Below, piece after piece: positions 37,853 through 47,541 of a stretch of DNA of 64,000 nt. Position 1 is the stretch's first letter. The number at the start of each line of letters is the position of its first letter. This DNA comes from CAVTTH01 sp963737545 (GTDB taxonomy: Bacteria; Verrucomicrobiota; Verrucomicrobiia; Chthoniobacterales; UBA10450). The notes under the pieces are model-generated. The model did no database searches and had not been told where the DNA came from. It worked only from the letters and a program-made list of their open reading frames with translations. Position numbers and translations under genes: made by a program. The stretch spans positions 124,001-188,000 of the forward strand of contig CAVTTH010000003.1 of the NCBI GenBank assembly GCA_963737545.1, written 5' to 3'.

Positions 37853-40276
37853 TCATTCGGATCGGAGAGTGATCATGGGATCCACTTTGGTGGCGCGACG
37901 CGCGGGAATGAGACAGGCAACAAGTGACACCACGCTCATGATGAGCGCGGTGCCGAGGAGAGGGGCGATGGGCAACGTGGGCACGTCAAAGAGAACGCTC
38001 TGCATCGCTCGTCCAGCGAGCCACGCACCAATCAAGCCGAGAAGGGTTCCAGCGACGAGCAGGCGCAAGCCTAACGAAAGGAATTGCGCGCCGATCTGTT
38101 CGCGCTGCGCGCCGAGCGCCATGCGAATGCCGATCTCGCGACGGCGTTGCGCGACGGCGTAACTCAAGACGCCGTACGTTCCGATGGCCGCGAGCAGCAG
38201 TGCGACACCAGCGAAAATTCCTGCGAGTAATGCTGGCGAGCGTCGCGTGATCAAGCTGTCCGCGATGCGCGTGTCCATCGAGCGGATGTTATCGACTGCG
38301 AGTTCGGGATGCGCTGCGCGCACCAGCTTGCGCAGCGTCTCGGCGAACGCTTCCGGGTGCTGGCTCGTGCGCGTGACGACGAAAATACTGGCGTTGTCGC
38401 GATAAGCGTAAGGCAGGTAAACCGCGCCTTGTCCCTGCACTTCGGTGAGAGCGGCTTGCTTCACTGCGCCGACGACGCCGACAACTGTAAACAACTGCGC
38501 GTCGTCTTTTTCGTCGCCGAGCGCGATCCTTTGGCCGAGCGCGCCGCCGTTAGGCCAGTAACGCCGGGCCAAATCTTCGTCCACCACACAGACGCGTTCC
38601 GCGCGATGGGAATCTGCCGAGGTGAGGAAGCGTCCTTCGCTCAGGTGAATGCCGAGGGCCGAGAAGTAATCGCCGTGAACGGCATAGGAATAATGGCCGT
38701 GGACTGATTGACCCGGCGGCGGCACATAGCTTTTAGGTGTGACTGCGGTTTTGCCGCTGTCGCCGCTTAGCGGAATGTTCGTGATCGTTCCGGTTGCGGC
38801 GATTCCCGGTTGCTGGCGGATGGATTCGAGCAAGCGATCGACGATGCCGACTCGCTCCGGCTGCAGATCCCATGAGACGGTGCACTCGCCGGTGAGAACG
38901 TGATCTGGGCGAAACCCTGGCGAAACCGCCATCACTTTTTTCAAGCTCAGACCGAGCAGCGCCGCGCCCGCGAGCAAGACAAATGCGAGCGCAATCTGCG
39001 CGACGATGAAGCCGTGGCGCAGCCGTTGCGTGGCGCGGTTGATTGTGCCCGTGCGCGATTCCGATTGCAGCGCGTTCGCGAAATGACTGCGGAGGTTGAA
39101 CCAGGCGATCGGCATCGCGATTACCACCCCAAGAACCACCGAGCCGACGAGGCCGATCGACGCGAGCCATCCATCGAACGCGATATGTGCGCCGAGCGGC
39201 AAACGATTCGCGCCGAGGACCTGCAGCAAATGCGTTCCCCACGCGCCCACCAAGACACCGAGTAATCCGCCGGTCGCAGTCAGAAGAACGGTTTCAGTCA
39301 CGACTTGCCTAACGACATGCCCTCGGCTCGCTCCCATCGATTGGCGGATGGCCATTTCTTTCGCTCGATCGCTCGCGCGGATTAGGAAAAGATTGATCAG
39401 ATTAACCGCCCCAATGAGCAGGAGGAAAAACACTCCGCCCTGCATCAGCAAAAGAGTTGGGCGAATGGAACGGACGTGATCGGCATGCAGCGGAACTACC
39501 AGCGAGCGAAAGCCGGCTTCGGCCATCATTTTCGCTTCCGGATCGTCCTTCTCGACCGCGTCATTATGCGCATCGATCTGGGCTTGCGCTTCCGCGATCG
39601 TCGCGCCCGGTTTCAATCGCGCGATCATGTGCGTGCCGCCGCCGCCAGAGTGGCGCGCTTTCGGTCCACGCTGTTCCATATCGGATTTTATCGGAAGAAA
39701 AACGCGCGCCTCGGACGAGAGAAAACGAAAAACAGGAGGCAGGACGCCAACGATCTTTCTTGGGATACCATTTATGCGGGTATCACGACCCAGAATGTTT
39801 GGATCGGAATTGAAACGCTGGCGCCAGAAGGCGTCCGTCAGAATAATGACGTTCTTCTGCGCGGCCGTTTCTTCCTCGGTGAAGTTGCGACCGATCGCGG
39901 GACTTACACCAAGGGTCGTGAAAAATTCCGGCGAGATGCGCACGATTTCCTCCTGTTGCATGGAGCCCGGATCACCGACGGTCTCGGCTCTCTCCATATA
40001 AATGGAAAGGCTTTCGAAGGCCGGGATGTTGCCGCGGCGTTCGTAGTAATTAGTGATCGACGAACCGTCATTTTCGACACCGGCTTTCGGGTAGGTGTTG
40101 TAAATCGTGACGAGCCGGTCTGCGTTCGGAAAGGGAAGCGGGCGCAGCAGAATGGAATTGATCACCGCGAAGATCGCGAGGTTCGCACCGAGACAGATCG
40201 CGATCGTGGCCAGCGCCGTGACCGTGAAAGCAGGTGATTTGCGGAGCTGGCGAAGAGCGTAACGAATGTTGTTCAT
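37853..40276 (-). CDS. ADOP/MacB-family ABC permease 9, divergent copy
   Basis: 807 residues (MNNIRYALRQLRKSPAF). It differs from the others in the most conserved places: the first segment reads ALATIAICLGANLAIFAVIN instead of LTLALGIGAN.AIFSV, and FtsX 1 has LLLIGAVNLINLFLIRASDRAKEMAIR instead of LLIACANVANLLLARA. The membrane halves therefore may pair or couple differently. FtsX 2 (GTYGVLSYAVAQRRREIGIR) is typical and the end is KVDPMITLRSE. It carries two GCCTAACGA words (38069, 39307). Starts 9 bases after permease 10. Confidence 0.92.
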   Translation of the reverse strand: MNNIRYALRQLRKSPAFTVTALATIAICLGANLAIFAVINSILLRPLPFPNADRLVTIYNTYPKAGVENDGSSITNYYERRGNIPAFESLSIYMERAETVGDPGSMQQEEIVRISPEFFTTLGVSPAIGRNFTEEETAAQKNVIILTDAFWRQRFNSDPNILGRDTRINGIPRKIVGVLPPVFRFLSSEARVFLPIKSDMEQRGPKARHSGGGGTHMIARLKPGATIAEAQAQIDAHNDAVEKDDPEAKMMAEAGFRSLVVPLHADHVRSIRPTLLLMQGGVFFLLLIGAVNLINLFLIRASDRAKEMAIRQSMGASRGHVVRQVVTETVLLTATGGLLGVLVGAWGTHLLQVLGANRLPLGAHIAFDGWLASIGLVGSVVLGVVIAMPIAWFNLRSHFANALQSESRTGTINRATQRLRHGFIVAQIALAFVLLAGAALLGLSLKKVMAVSPGFRPDHVLTGECTVSWDLQPERVGIVDRLLESIRQQPGIAATGTITNIPLSGDSGKTAVTPKSYVPPPGQSVHGHYSYAVHGDYFSALGIHLSEGRFLTSADSHRAERVCVVDEDLARRYWPNGGALGQRIALGDEKDDAQLFTVVGVVGAVKQAALTEVQGQGAVYLPYAYRDNASIFVVTRTSQHPEAFAETLRKLVRAAHPELAVDNIRSMDTRIADSLITRRSPALLAGIFAGVALLLAAIGTYGVLSYAVAQRRREIGIRMALGAQREQIGAQFLSLGLRLLVAGTLLGLIGAWLAGRAMQSVLFDVPTLPIAPLLGTALIMSVVSLVACLIPARRATKVDPMITLRSE

Positions 40277-40285
40277 ATCAGACTG

Positions 40286-42718
40286 TCATTCAGTTCTCAG
40301 AGCGACGACGGGGTCGACGCTCATGGCGCGGCGCGCCGGCAGCAGACCTGCCAGAATCGCGGCGGTGGCGAGAAGCAAGACGACCGCGACATAAGTGGTT
40401 AGGTCGGTTGCGCCGACGCCGTAGAGCAAAGCAGTCAGCAAGCGAGTCGCGGCGAACGCGCCGATCAGCCCGACTCCTATTCCGATCGCGGCCATGGTCA
40501 GGCTCTGACGCAGAATCATCGCCAGCATCTGCCTGCGCTGCGCGCCGAGCGCGATGCGAATCCCGATCTCCTTCGTTCGTTGGGCGACGTTGTAAGCAAT
40601 CACGCCGTAGATGCCGACCGCTGCGAGAAGAATGGCGACTGCGGCAAAGGCGCCAAGGAGCGCGGTATTGAAGCGCGTTTGCGAAAGTGTCTGGCTAACG
40701 AGTCGCGATAGAGGTTTGACCGGCGGAATGAACTGCTGGGAATCGATCTCGTGCACGGCGCGGCGAATCATCGCGTCGAGTCCGCTCGGGTCCGTCTGCT
40801 TCGTGCGCACGACAACGTCCAGATAGCGGCCCGGATCCTGCGCGAACGGGACGTAAAACTCCGGAGCCCCCGGTTCGGCGAGGCTGCCATGCTTGGCCGT
40901 CGCGACGACGCCAACAATTTCGCGCGGCGGCTCTTCATTTGATGATCCGATCTTCACCCGCTGCCCGATCGGATTCTGGTTGGCAAAATGCTTGTCGGCG
41001 AAGGCTTGGTTGATCATCATGACCGGCGATGAATTCTGACGATCGCGCCCGTTGAAGATGCGGCCGCTCTTTAACGGAATGCGCATGGTCTGGAAGTAAT
41101 TGCCGTTAGTCGTTAGGTGGAAGGCGGAAGGCTCCAGTCCCTGCGGAGGCGCAGGCTGGCCGACAATCGTGAAAGTCGAGCTGACGTCGTCGCCGCCGAA
41201 AGGCAATGGCGAAACCGCCCCGGCATTCTCAACTCCTGGAAGGGCCGCGAGTTTCGGCAGCAATTTATCGAAGAATTGGACCTCCTGGTCGAGCCCGGCG
41301 TAACGCGTTTTCGGCAACGATTGCCAGAAAGTAACAACGGCCTGGGGATCAAACCCCGGCGGCACCGCGCTCAATCGAGCAAAACTGCGGATAAGCAAAC
41401 CGGCGCCGACCAGGAGCACGAGCGAAAGTGCAAATTGCGAAACGACAAAGGCGGAACGCAAACGCCGCCCGCGCAATCCGCCGGTCGATCCACGTGATGC
41501 TTCTTTCAGTGATTGCTCGATCTGCGGACGGGAGGCCTGAAGAGCAGGAACCAATCCGAAAATTAAACTCGTTAGGATAGCGACCCCGCAAGTGAAGGCG
41601 ACGACCACGCCGTTGACATGGATTTCGTCGAGGCGCGGAAGATCGGCCGGTCCCATCGCGATGAGCGCGTCGGTGCTCCACCATGCGAGGAAAAGCCCGG
41701 TGGCCCCGCCCAGTATGGCGAGGAGCAACGTTTCCACGAGTAGCTGGCGCACGATCCGAAAACGACTCGCGCCCAGTGCGGTCCGGATCGCGATCTCGCG
41801 TTCCCGAGTCGCTGCGCGCGCCAGAAAAAGATTCGCCACGTTCGCGCACGCGATCAGCAGGACGAGCGCGACCGCGGCAGTGAGCACAAGCAAGGCTGGC
41901 CGCACGTCCCCGACCATGTCTGCCTGCAACTCAACCGCGCGTTCGGTTCGCCCAGCATCATTGTCGGGATACTGCTTCGCCAGTTGCCCGGCGATGGTTT
42001 GCAAATCCGCGGTCGCCGTTCGTAAATCGACGCCACGCTTCAAACAACCGACCACAGAGAGAAAATGGATCCCGCGATGGTTGACGTAATCGTCGGGCGG
42101 AGTGGAGAACACGGGTACAAGGGGCGTGATGTAGTCGATATTCTCGCGTTGGATCGGGAACTTCCAGTCGCGCGGCATCACACCCGTGATGGTGTACACG
42201 CGGCTTGCCATCGTGACCTGTTTTCCAACAACATGGGGATCGCCGGCAAAGCGTCGTTGCCAGAATGAGTAACCGATCACGACGACGCGCGCGGCTCCTG
42301 GTTTTTCATCTTCGCGTGAGAAACCACGCCCCAAGAGCGGCCGACTGCCGAGAACGTCAAAGATATCGGGGGTGATAGCGAGGCCAGCGACATCCTCCGA
42401 ATCCTCGCCTGAGCCCCAAATTCCGGAGATGCTGGTGTAAGCCGCGAGCGCGGAGAAGGTGTGATTCTGGGCGCGCAGATCGGCGTAGTCCGGATAAGAC
42501 TGCGACTGACGATCGTCTCCCGGGTGTTGCGGCGCGGTCGCCCATACCATCGTTAGGCGGTCGGCGTTCGGGAAAGGCAGGGGGCGCAAAAGGACCGCAT
42601 CGATCACGCTGAAGATCGCGCTATTCGCACCGATCCCGAGCGCAAGCGTAAGCACGGCAACAAAAGTGAAGCCAGGCGACTTGAGCAACTGACGGAAAGC
42701 GAAGCGAAAATCACTCAT
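40286..42718 (-). CDS. ADOP/MacB-family ABC permease 10
   Basis: 810 residues (MSDFRFAFRQLLKSPGF). It belongs with 1, 11, 12 and 13: GVGATDLTTYVA in the last membrane part and SVDPVVALRTE at the end. FtsX 1 VLLIACANVANLFLARAATRERE. Its ATG overlaps the stop of permease 11 (ATGAGTGA, 8 bases) and no ribosome site of its own is seen, so it is probably translated by re-initiation. A GCCTAACGA word at 42550 uses the rare Leu codon CTA in its A-D-R-L-T. Confidence 0.93.
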   Translation of the reverse strand: MSDFRFAFRQLLKSPGFTFVAVLTLALGIGANSAIFSVIDAVLLRPLPFPNADRLTMVWATAPQHPGDDRQSQSYPDYADLRAQNHTFSALAAYTSISGIWGSGEDSEDVAGLAITPDIFDVLGSRPLLGRGFSREDEKPGAARVVVIGYSFWQRRFAGDPHVVGKQVTMASRVYTITGVMPRDWKFPIQRENIDYITPLVPVFSTPPDDYVNHRGIHFLSVVGCLKRGVDLRTATADLQTIAGQLAKQYPDNDAGRTERAVELQADMVGDVRPALLVLTAAVALVLLIACANVANLFLARAATREREIAIRTALGASRFRIVRQLLVETLLLAILGGATGLFLAWWSTDALIAMGPADLPRLDEIHVNGVVVAFTCGVAILTSLIFGLVPALQASRPQIEQSLKEASRGSTGGLRGRRLRSAFVVSQFALSLVLLVGAGLLIRSFARLSAVPPGFDPQAVVTFWQSLPKTRYAGLDQEVQFFDKLLPKLAALPGVENAGAVSPLPFGGDDVSSTFTIVGQPAPPQGLEPSAFHLTTNGNYFQTMRIPLKSGRIFNGRDRQNSSPVMMINQAFADKHFANQNPIGQRVKIGSSNEEPPREIVGVVATAKHGSLAEPGAPEFYVPFAQDPGRYLDVVVRTKQTDPSGLDAMIRRAVHEIDSQQFIPPVKPLSRLVSQTLSQTRFNTALLGAFAAVAILLAAVGIYGVIAYNVAQRTKEIGIRIALGAQRRQMLAMILRQSLTMAAIGIGVGLIGAFAATRLLTALLYGVGATDLTTYVAVVLLLATAAILAGLLPARRAMSVDPVVALRTE

Positions 42719-45131
42719 ACCGGAGGGCGTCCATCGGGTCGACTTTCATGGCGCGCCGCGCGGGGATGTAACTGGCAAGCAAAGCCGCGCCGCCTAACAA
42801 GAAGAAGACACTCGCGTAAGTGGAAAAATCATTCGCGCCGACGCCGAAGAGCAAACTCGCGAGCAGTCGCGTGGCCGCGAAGGCCGCGACGAGACCGAGG
42901 GCGAGACCGATCAGCACCACTGTCAGGCTTTGACGCAAAACCATTCCGAACATCTGCGTGCGCTGCGCCCCGAGCGCCATGCGAATGCCGATTTCGCGCG
43001 TGCGTTGTGCGACGACGTAAACCATCACGCCATAAATTCCGATCGCGGCGAGCAACGCCGCCAGTCCGGCAAAGATGCCGAGCAACAACATGACGAAACG
43101 GCTTTGCGCGATCGCATCCGCGATTCGCTGTTCCATTGTCATGATGTCGAAGACCGGTTGATCGGGATCGACCGCCAGGATTTGCTGGCGCACAGCCGCG
43201 ATCATCTGCGCCGGATCGGTAGCTGTCCGTGCGACCAAGGTGATGAAGTTGGCGGGAGATTGCGCCGCCGCGAAATAAACTTCCGGCTTCGTTGCGACAT
43301 CGAGCCGCTCATGTTTCACGTTGCCGATGATGCCGATGATTTCCCACCAAATTTGTTGCGGACCATCATCGAAGCCGAGGCGTTTTCCGACGGCATCACC
43401 ATTGGGCCAGTAACGTCGCGCAAAAGCTTCGTTAATCACAACGCGCTGCGGCGCATCGGTTCGATCGTCCGCGGTGAAAACGCGTCCCTGCAAAATCGGG
43501 ATACGCATGGCGGCAAAATAATCTCCAATGACGGTTCGCTGATCGGCTTCCGGCCGATTCGCGGTTGAGAGGTTCGCATTTCCTTCGATAACGAATCCGG
43601 TGCTGCCGTTGCTGTTGCTTAACGGCAAAGGATCAACTCCGCCGGCCGATTTGATTCCCGGCAACGCGCGAACGCGCGTCAGAAGTTGTTCGAAGAAAAG
43701 ATTCGCCTGCACGCCGGTGTGATATTTCTGCCGCGGCAACGAGACGTTCATCGTCAGGACATTCTTCGCGTCGAAGCCAGGATTGACCTGTTGCAAATGA
43801 GCGACCGTCCGCAGCATGAGACCCGCGCCGATGAGGAGAACGAGCGCGAGCGCGACTTCGCCCATGACAAAAAGATAGAGACTGCGATGCCCGGCGCTCT
43901 GCACGCTGCGCCCTCCGCTTTCTTTCAGAACATCGTTGATCTCGGGCTTGGTCACTTGCAACGCCGGCACGAGGCCCATCAAAACGCCGGTGGCAAGGCA
44001 GACGACTAAAGCCCAAACCAAGACGGGCGTTTGCAGTCCGACGTTACCCAGATCCGGAATATTCGCCGGACTCAACGCGACCAAGACATCAACGCTCCAA
44101 CGTGCGACGAGCAGGCCTAACGAACTGCCGAGGAGCGAGAGCACGATGCTTTCACTGAGAAACTGCCGAATGAGACGCCAACGACTCGCGCCCAGAGCGA
44201 TCCGCACGCCGATCTCTCGTTGTCGCGAGACGGCGCGAACCAGAAGGAGATTAGCGACGTTCGCGCAAGCGATGAGAAGCACGAGGCCGACCGCGGCGAA
44301 AAGCACATAAAGATAACGCTGCACTTGGCCGACCACTTGTTCATGCAACGAAAGGAGACGCACTCCCCAGCCGGCGTTTGTTTCGGGATAACGCGTTTGC
44401 AGTTGCGCGGCGATTCCGCTCAATCCCGTTTGCGCTTCGCGAACGGAGACGCCGTTCTTAAGCCGTCCTAGAACGTAAAGGTAATGCGACTTGCGGTCCG
44501 TCGACGCCGCGGCGTCGAGTCGCATCGGCACCCAAATGTCGACCTGCATGTTAGCCGGAAATTGCAGTTTAAAATTTGGCGGCATGATGCCGACCACTGT
44601 GGTGGGATTGCCGCTGAGCAGGACGTTTTTCCCAACGATGTTCGCATCGGATCCGAAGCGCCGCTTCCACAATGCATCGCTGATGATTGCCACTCTTGGA
44701 CTGCCGATCTCTTTTTCCTCACCGGAAAAGTTGCGGCCAAACGCGGGCTGCACGCCCAGCGTTTGGAATAAATTGGTCGTGACCAACGCACCTTGAATTC
44801 TCTCCGGCTCATTTGTCCCAGTGAAATTGAGGCTGGTATAATAAAGAGCCGACAGTCCACCGAACCATTCACCGCGGGCGCTCCAGTCGAAGAAATTTCC
44901 GGCGGCGACCTCGTTGCGGCTTTGCGCAGGTTGCGCGTCCTGCGGATTCGTTTCCCAGACGGCGACCAATTGCTCGGACTTCGGGAATGGCAATGGCCGC
45001 AAGAGAACTGCGTCGACCACGCTGAAGATCGCAATGTTCGCGCCGATGCCGAGTGCGAGCGTAAGCACGGCAACAAAAGTGAAGCCGGGCGACTTGAGCA
45101 ACTGGCGAAAAGCGAAGCGAAAATCATTCAT
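42711..45131 (-). CDS. ADOP/MacB-family ABC permease 11
   Basis: 806 residues (MNDFRFAFRQLLKSPGF, identical in this stretch to permeases 10 and 12 apart from single residues). FtsX 1 VLLIACANVANLLLVRAVSRQRE; FtsX 2 GIYGVMVYVVAQRTREIGIR; GVGANDFSTYA; C-terminus KVDPMDALRYE. Both ends overlap the neighbouring genes by 8 bases. The second periplasmic domain (VDPLPLSNSNGSTGFVIEG) differs clearly from that of permeases 10 and 12, although the membrane parts are close. That is the expected pattern if the membrane core is conserved while the periplasmic domains specialise. Confidence 0.93.
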   Translation of the reverse strand: MNDFRFAFRQLLKSPGFTFVAVLTLALGIGANIAIFSVVDAVLLRPLPFPKSEQLVAVWETNPQDAQPAQSRNEVAAGNFFDWSARGEWFGGLSALYYTSLNFTGTNEPERIQGALVTTNLFQTLGVQPAFGRNFSGEEKEIGSPRVAIISDALWKRRFGSDANIVGKNVLLSGNPTTVVGIMPPNFKLQFPANMQVDIWVPMRLDAAASTDRKSHYLYVLGRLKNGVSVREAQTGLSGIAAQLQTRYPETNAGWGVRLLSLHEQVVGQVQRYLYVLFAAVGLVLLIACANVANLLLVRAVSRQREIGVRIALGASRWRLIRQFLSESIVLSLLGSSLGLLVARWSVDVLVALSPANIPDLGNVGLQTPVLVWALVVCLATGVLMGLVPALQVTKPEINDVLKESGGRSVQSAGHRSLYLFVMGEVALALVLLIGAGLMLRTVAHLQQVNPGFDAKNVLTMNVSLPRQKYHTGVQANLFFEQLLTRVRALPGIKSAGGVDPLPLSNSNGSTGFVIEGNANLSTANRPEADQRTVIGDYFAAMRIPILQGRVFTADDRTDAPQRVVINEAFARRYWPNGDAVGKRLGFDDGPQQIWWEIIGIIGNVKHERLDVATKPEVYFAAAQSPANFITLVARTATDPAQMIAAVRQQILAVDPDQPVFDIMTMEQRIADAIAQSRFVMLLLGIFAGLAALLAAIGIYGVMVYVVAQRTREIGIRMALGAQRTQMFGMVLRQSLTVVLIGLALGLVAAFAATRLLASLLFGVGANDFSTYASVFFLLGGAALLASYIPARRAMKVDPMDALRYE

Positions 45132-45190
45132 AACGGAGGGCGACCATAGGATCGACTTTCATGGCGCGACGCGCCGGGATGTAACTGGCG
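45081..45190. repeat. Junction sequence nearly identical to 47491-47600
   Basis: 99 bases (45081-45179) match 47491-47589 exactly by eye, followed by one mismatch and nine more identical bases. The segment covers the start of one permease and the end of the next (permeases 12/11 here, 13/12 at the other site). It is a ready substrate for unequal crossing-over that would delete or add one whole permease gene. Confidence 0.85.
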
Positions 45191-47541
45191 AGCAGGGCTG
45201 CGCCGCCAAGAAGTGCAATGACGACCGCATAAATCGAGAGGTCGTTCGCGCCGACGCCGTAAAGCAACGTCGCCATCACCCGGGTCACGGCGAGAGCGAC
45301 GAGGAATCCGACAACGATCCCGATCGCAACCAGGATCATGCTTTGGCGCAGGACCATTCCGAGCATCTGGGTCCGTCGCGCCCCAAGCGCCATTCGGATC
45401 CCGATCTCGCGCGTTCGCTGGCTGACGCTGTAAGCGATCACGCCATAAATGCCGATGACCGCGAGCGCCATCGCAACTCCCGCAAAAATCGCGAGCAGCA
45501 TCATGTTGAAACGCGGCTGTGCGAGTTGCGTGGTGATGAAGTTCGTCATCGGCTCCAGCATTGGAATAAACACATCCTTGTCGACGCCGTGCACAGCGCG
45601 TTTCACCTCGGCGTTCAATCCAAGCAGCTCAGTGGATGCGACTCGCAGAACGATGTCCAAGGTACGGCTTGGAGCCTGCAAAAACGGCAGGTAGATCTCC
45701 GGTCCTGGCGGCGCAGCCAACGAGTCGTGCCGCGAATTACCGACGACGCCCACCACCTCGCAGAGCAACGGCGTGTCCTCGGGGCGATCGATCATGACCT
45801 GTTGACCGATCGGATCGCGACCTGGAAAATGCCTGCGGGCGAACGCTTCATTGATCATGACGACCAAGGCCGAGTCCCCGGTGTCGAAGCGAGTAAAGAC
45901 GCGGCCTCGCCGGAGCGGAATTTTCATTGTCTGGAAGTAATCCGGCGTCACGACAAGGCAACTCGCGCCGGGATGGCTGCCGCGCGGCAACGGGGGTGCG
46001 CCGCTGACCATGAACGTTTTGGTCCAGCTACTGCCACCCAATGGCAGTGGATTCGCGGCCCCGGCTGATCCCACTCCCGGAATGGCGGAAATCTTTTCCA
46101 TGATCGCGTCAAAGGCGCGGATCTGTTGATCCAGTTCCGGGTAACGCACCCGGGGCAGACTTAATTGCAGGGTTACCAGCCGTTGCGAATCGAAGCCGGG
46201 ATTCGTGGCGCGAAGATTGAGGAAACTCTTAATGAGCAGCCCGGCGCCCGCGAGCAGCAGAAGTGAAACTGAAATTTGTGAGATGACGAGAAAAGCGCGC
46301 AGCCGGTTAGTCTGCGAGCCGCCGGTAGATCCTTTAGCACCTCGCTGGAGACATTCATTCACGTTCGGTCGCGAAACTTGCAGCGCCGGCATAAGCCCAA
46401 AGAGAACCGTACTGCCGATGGCAAGCGCAAAGGTGAAAAGGCCGACCTTCAGATCGACCTCGATCACGCCAGGATGCGGGAGTGTCTGCGAAACGGCTGC
46501 ACCGAGAAGATCGACACTCCACCAAGCCAGGAACAAACCCGCCGTGCCTCCCAGCAAGGCAAGCAGGAGACTCTCACAAAGTAACTGGCGAATGACTAAA
46601 ATGCGACTCGCGCCGAGAGCAGTTCGGATCGCAATCTCACGACTGCGCGAGGCGGCTCGGGCGAGAAGAAGATTGGCCACATTCGCGCAGGCCAGGAGAA
46701 GCACCAGCGCGACGGCGCCGAGCAGAATGATCAACGCCGGGCGCACCTCGCCGACGATGTCGGAATGCAAGCTGACCACGATCTGGTGCGGCTCAAAGTT
46801 CGTATCGGGATATTGCAGCGCGAGCCGGCGCGCGATTGCGTTTAGTTCTGTCTCGGCCGCAGCAATCGACGAACCCGGTGCCAATCGTCCGACAAGGTCG
46901 TAAGAATGACTGCCGCGGCGGGCGACTTCCGTTGTGATGATCGGCTCGAGCGGCATCAAAAAATCGTTCGCCGAATCCTGGACGGGGAAACGCCAGTCGG
47001 CCGGCATCACGCCGATGATTGTGTAGACGTGCGACGTCAGCCTGACCTGCCGGCCGACGATTTTAGGATCGGCCGCGAACGCGCGCTGCCAGCCTTCATA
47101 AGTCAGGACAACAACGCGTGCATCGACGTTGTCCTCCGCGCGCGTGTAACGGCGGCCAAGAAAAGGCGATACGCGGAGGACATCGAAAATATCGGACGTA
47201 ACGGCGACGCCCTGGAGCACGGGCGTCTCTTCATTTTCGGCCAGGACCGTGTCGATCCGCGAAAAAGCCGCCAGATGCTGGAGCGTCTTCGATTGCTCTC
47301 GGAAATCGACGTAATTCGGATACGAATCGACATCGCGATCTCCACCCTCGGACGGCACGATTCTCCAGACCATGACCAACTGATCCGGGTCCGGGAACGG
47401 CAACGGCCGCAAGAGGACTGCATCGACGACACTAAAGATCGCGCTGTTCGCGCCGATCCCGAGTGCGAGCGTCAGAACAGCGACAAAGGCGAAGCCGGGC
47501 GACTTGAGCAACTGGCGAAAAGCGAAGCGAAAATCATTCAT
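45124..47541 (-). CDS. ADOP/MacB-family ABC permease 12
   Basis: 805 residues (MNDFRFAFRQLLKSPGF). FtsX 1 VLLLACANVANLLLARAASRSRE; FtsX 2 GIYGVIAYSVSQRTREIGIR; GVGANDLSIYA; C-terminus KVDPMVALRYE. Closest paralogue is permease 1 (shared RQLLCESLLLALLGG, AIMEKI.AIPGV, RPNVNE.LQ.GAKGSTGG). Overlaps permease 11 and permease 13 by 8 bases each (ATGAATGA). Flanked by the near-identical junction repeats, so it is the copy most easily lost or duplicated by recombination. Confidence 0.94.
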   Translation of the reverse strand: MNDFRFAFRQLLKSPGFAFVAVLTLALGIGANSAIFSVVDAVLLRPLPFPDPDQLVMVWRIVPSEGGDRDVDSYPNYVDFREQSKTLQHLAAFSRIDTVLAENEETPVLQGVAVTSDIFDVLRVSPFLGRRYTRAEDNVDARVVVLTYEGWQRAFAADPKIVGRQVRLTSHVYTIIGVMPADWRFPVQDSANDFLMPLEPIITTEVARRGSHSYDLVGRLAPGSSIAAAETELNAIARRLALQYPDTNFEPHQIVVSLHSDIVGEVRPALIILLGAVALVLLLACANVANLLLARAASRSREIAIRTALGASRILVIRQLLCESLLLALLGGTAGLFLAWWSVDLLGAAVSQTLPHPGVIEVDLKVGLFTFALAIGSTVLFGLMPALQVSRPNVNECLQRGAKGSTGGSQTNRLRAFLVISQISVSLLLLAGAGLLIKSFLNLRATNPGFDSQRLVTLQLSLPRVRYPELDQQIRAFDAIMEKISAIPGVGSAGAANPLPLGGSSWTKTFMVSGAPPLPRGSHPGASCLVVTPDYFQTMKIPLRRGRVFTRFDTGDSALVVMINEAFARRHFPGRDPIGQQVMIDRPEDTPLLCEVVGVVGNSRHDSLAAPPGPEIYLPFLQAPSRTLDIVLRVASTELLGLNAEVKRAVHGVDKDVFIPMLEPMTNFITTQLAQPRFNMMLLAIFAGVAMALAVIGIYGVIAYSVSQRTREIGIRMALGARRTQMLGMVLRQSMILVAIGIVVGFLVALAVTRVMATLLYGVGANDLSIYAVVIALLGGAALLASYIPARRAMKVDPMVALRYE

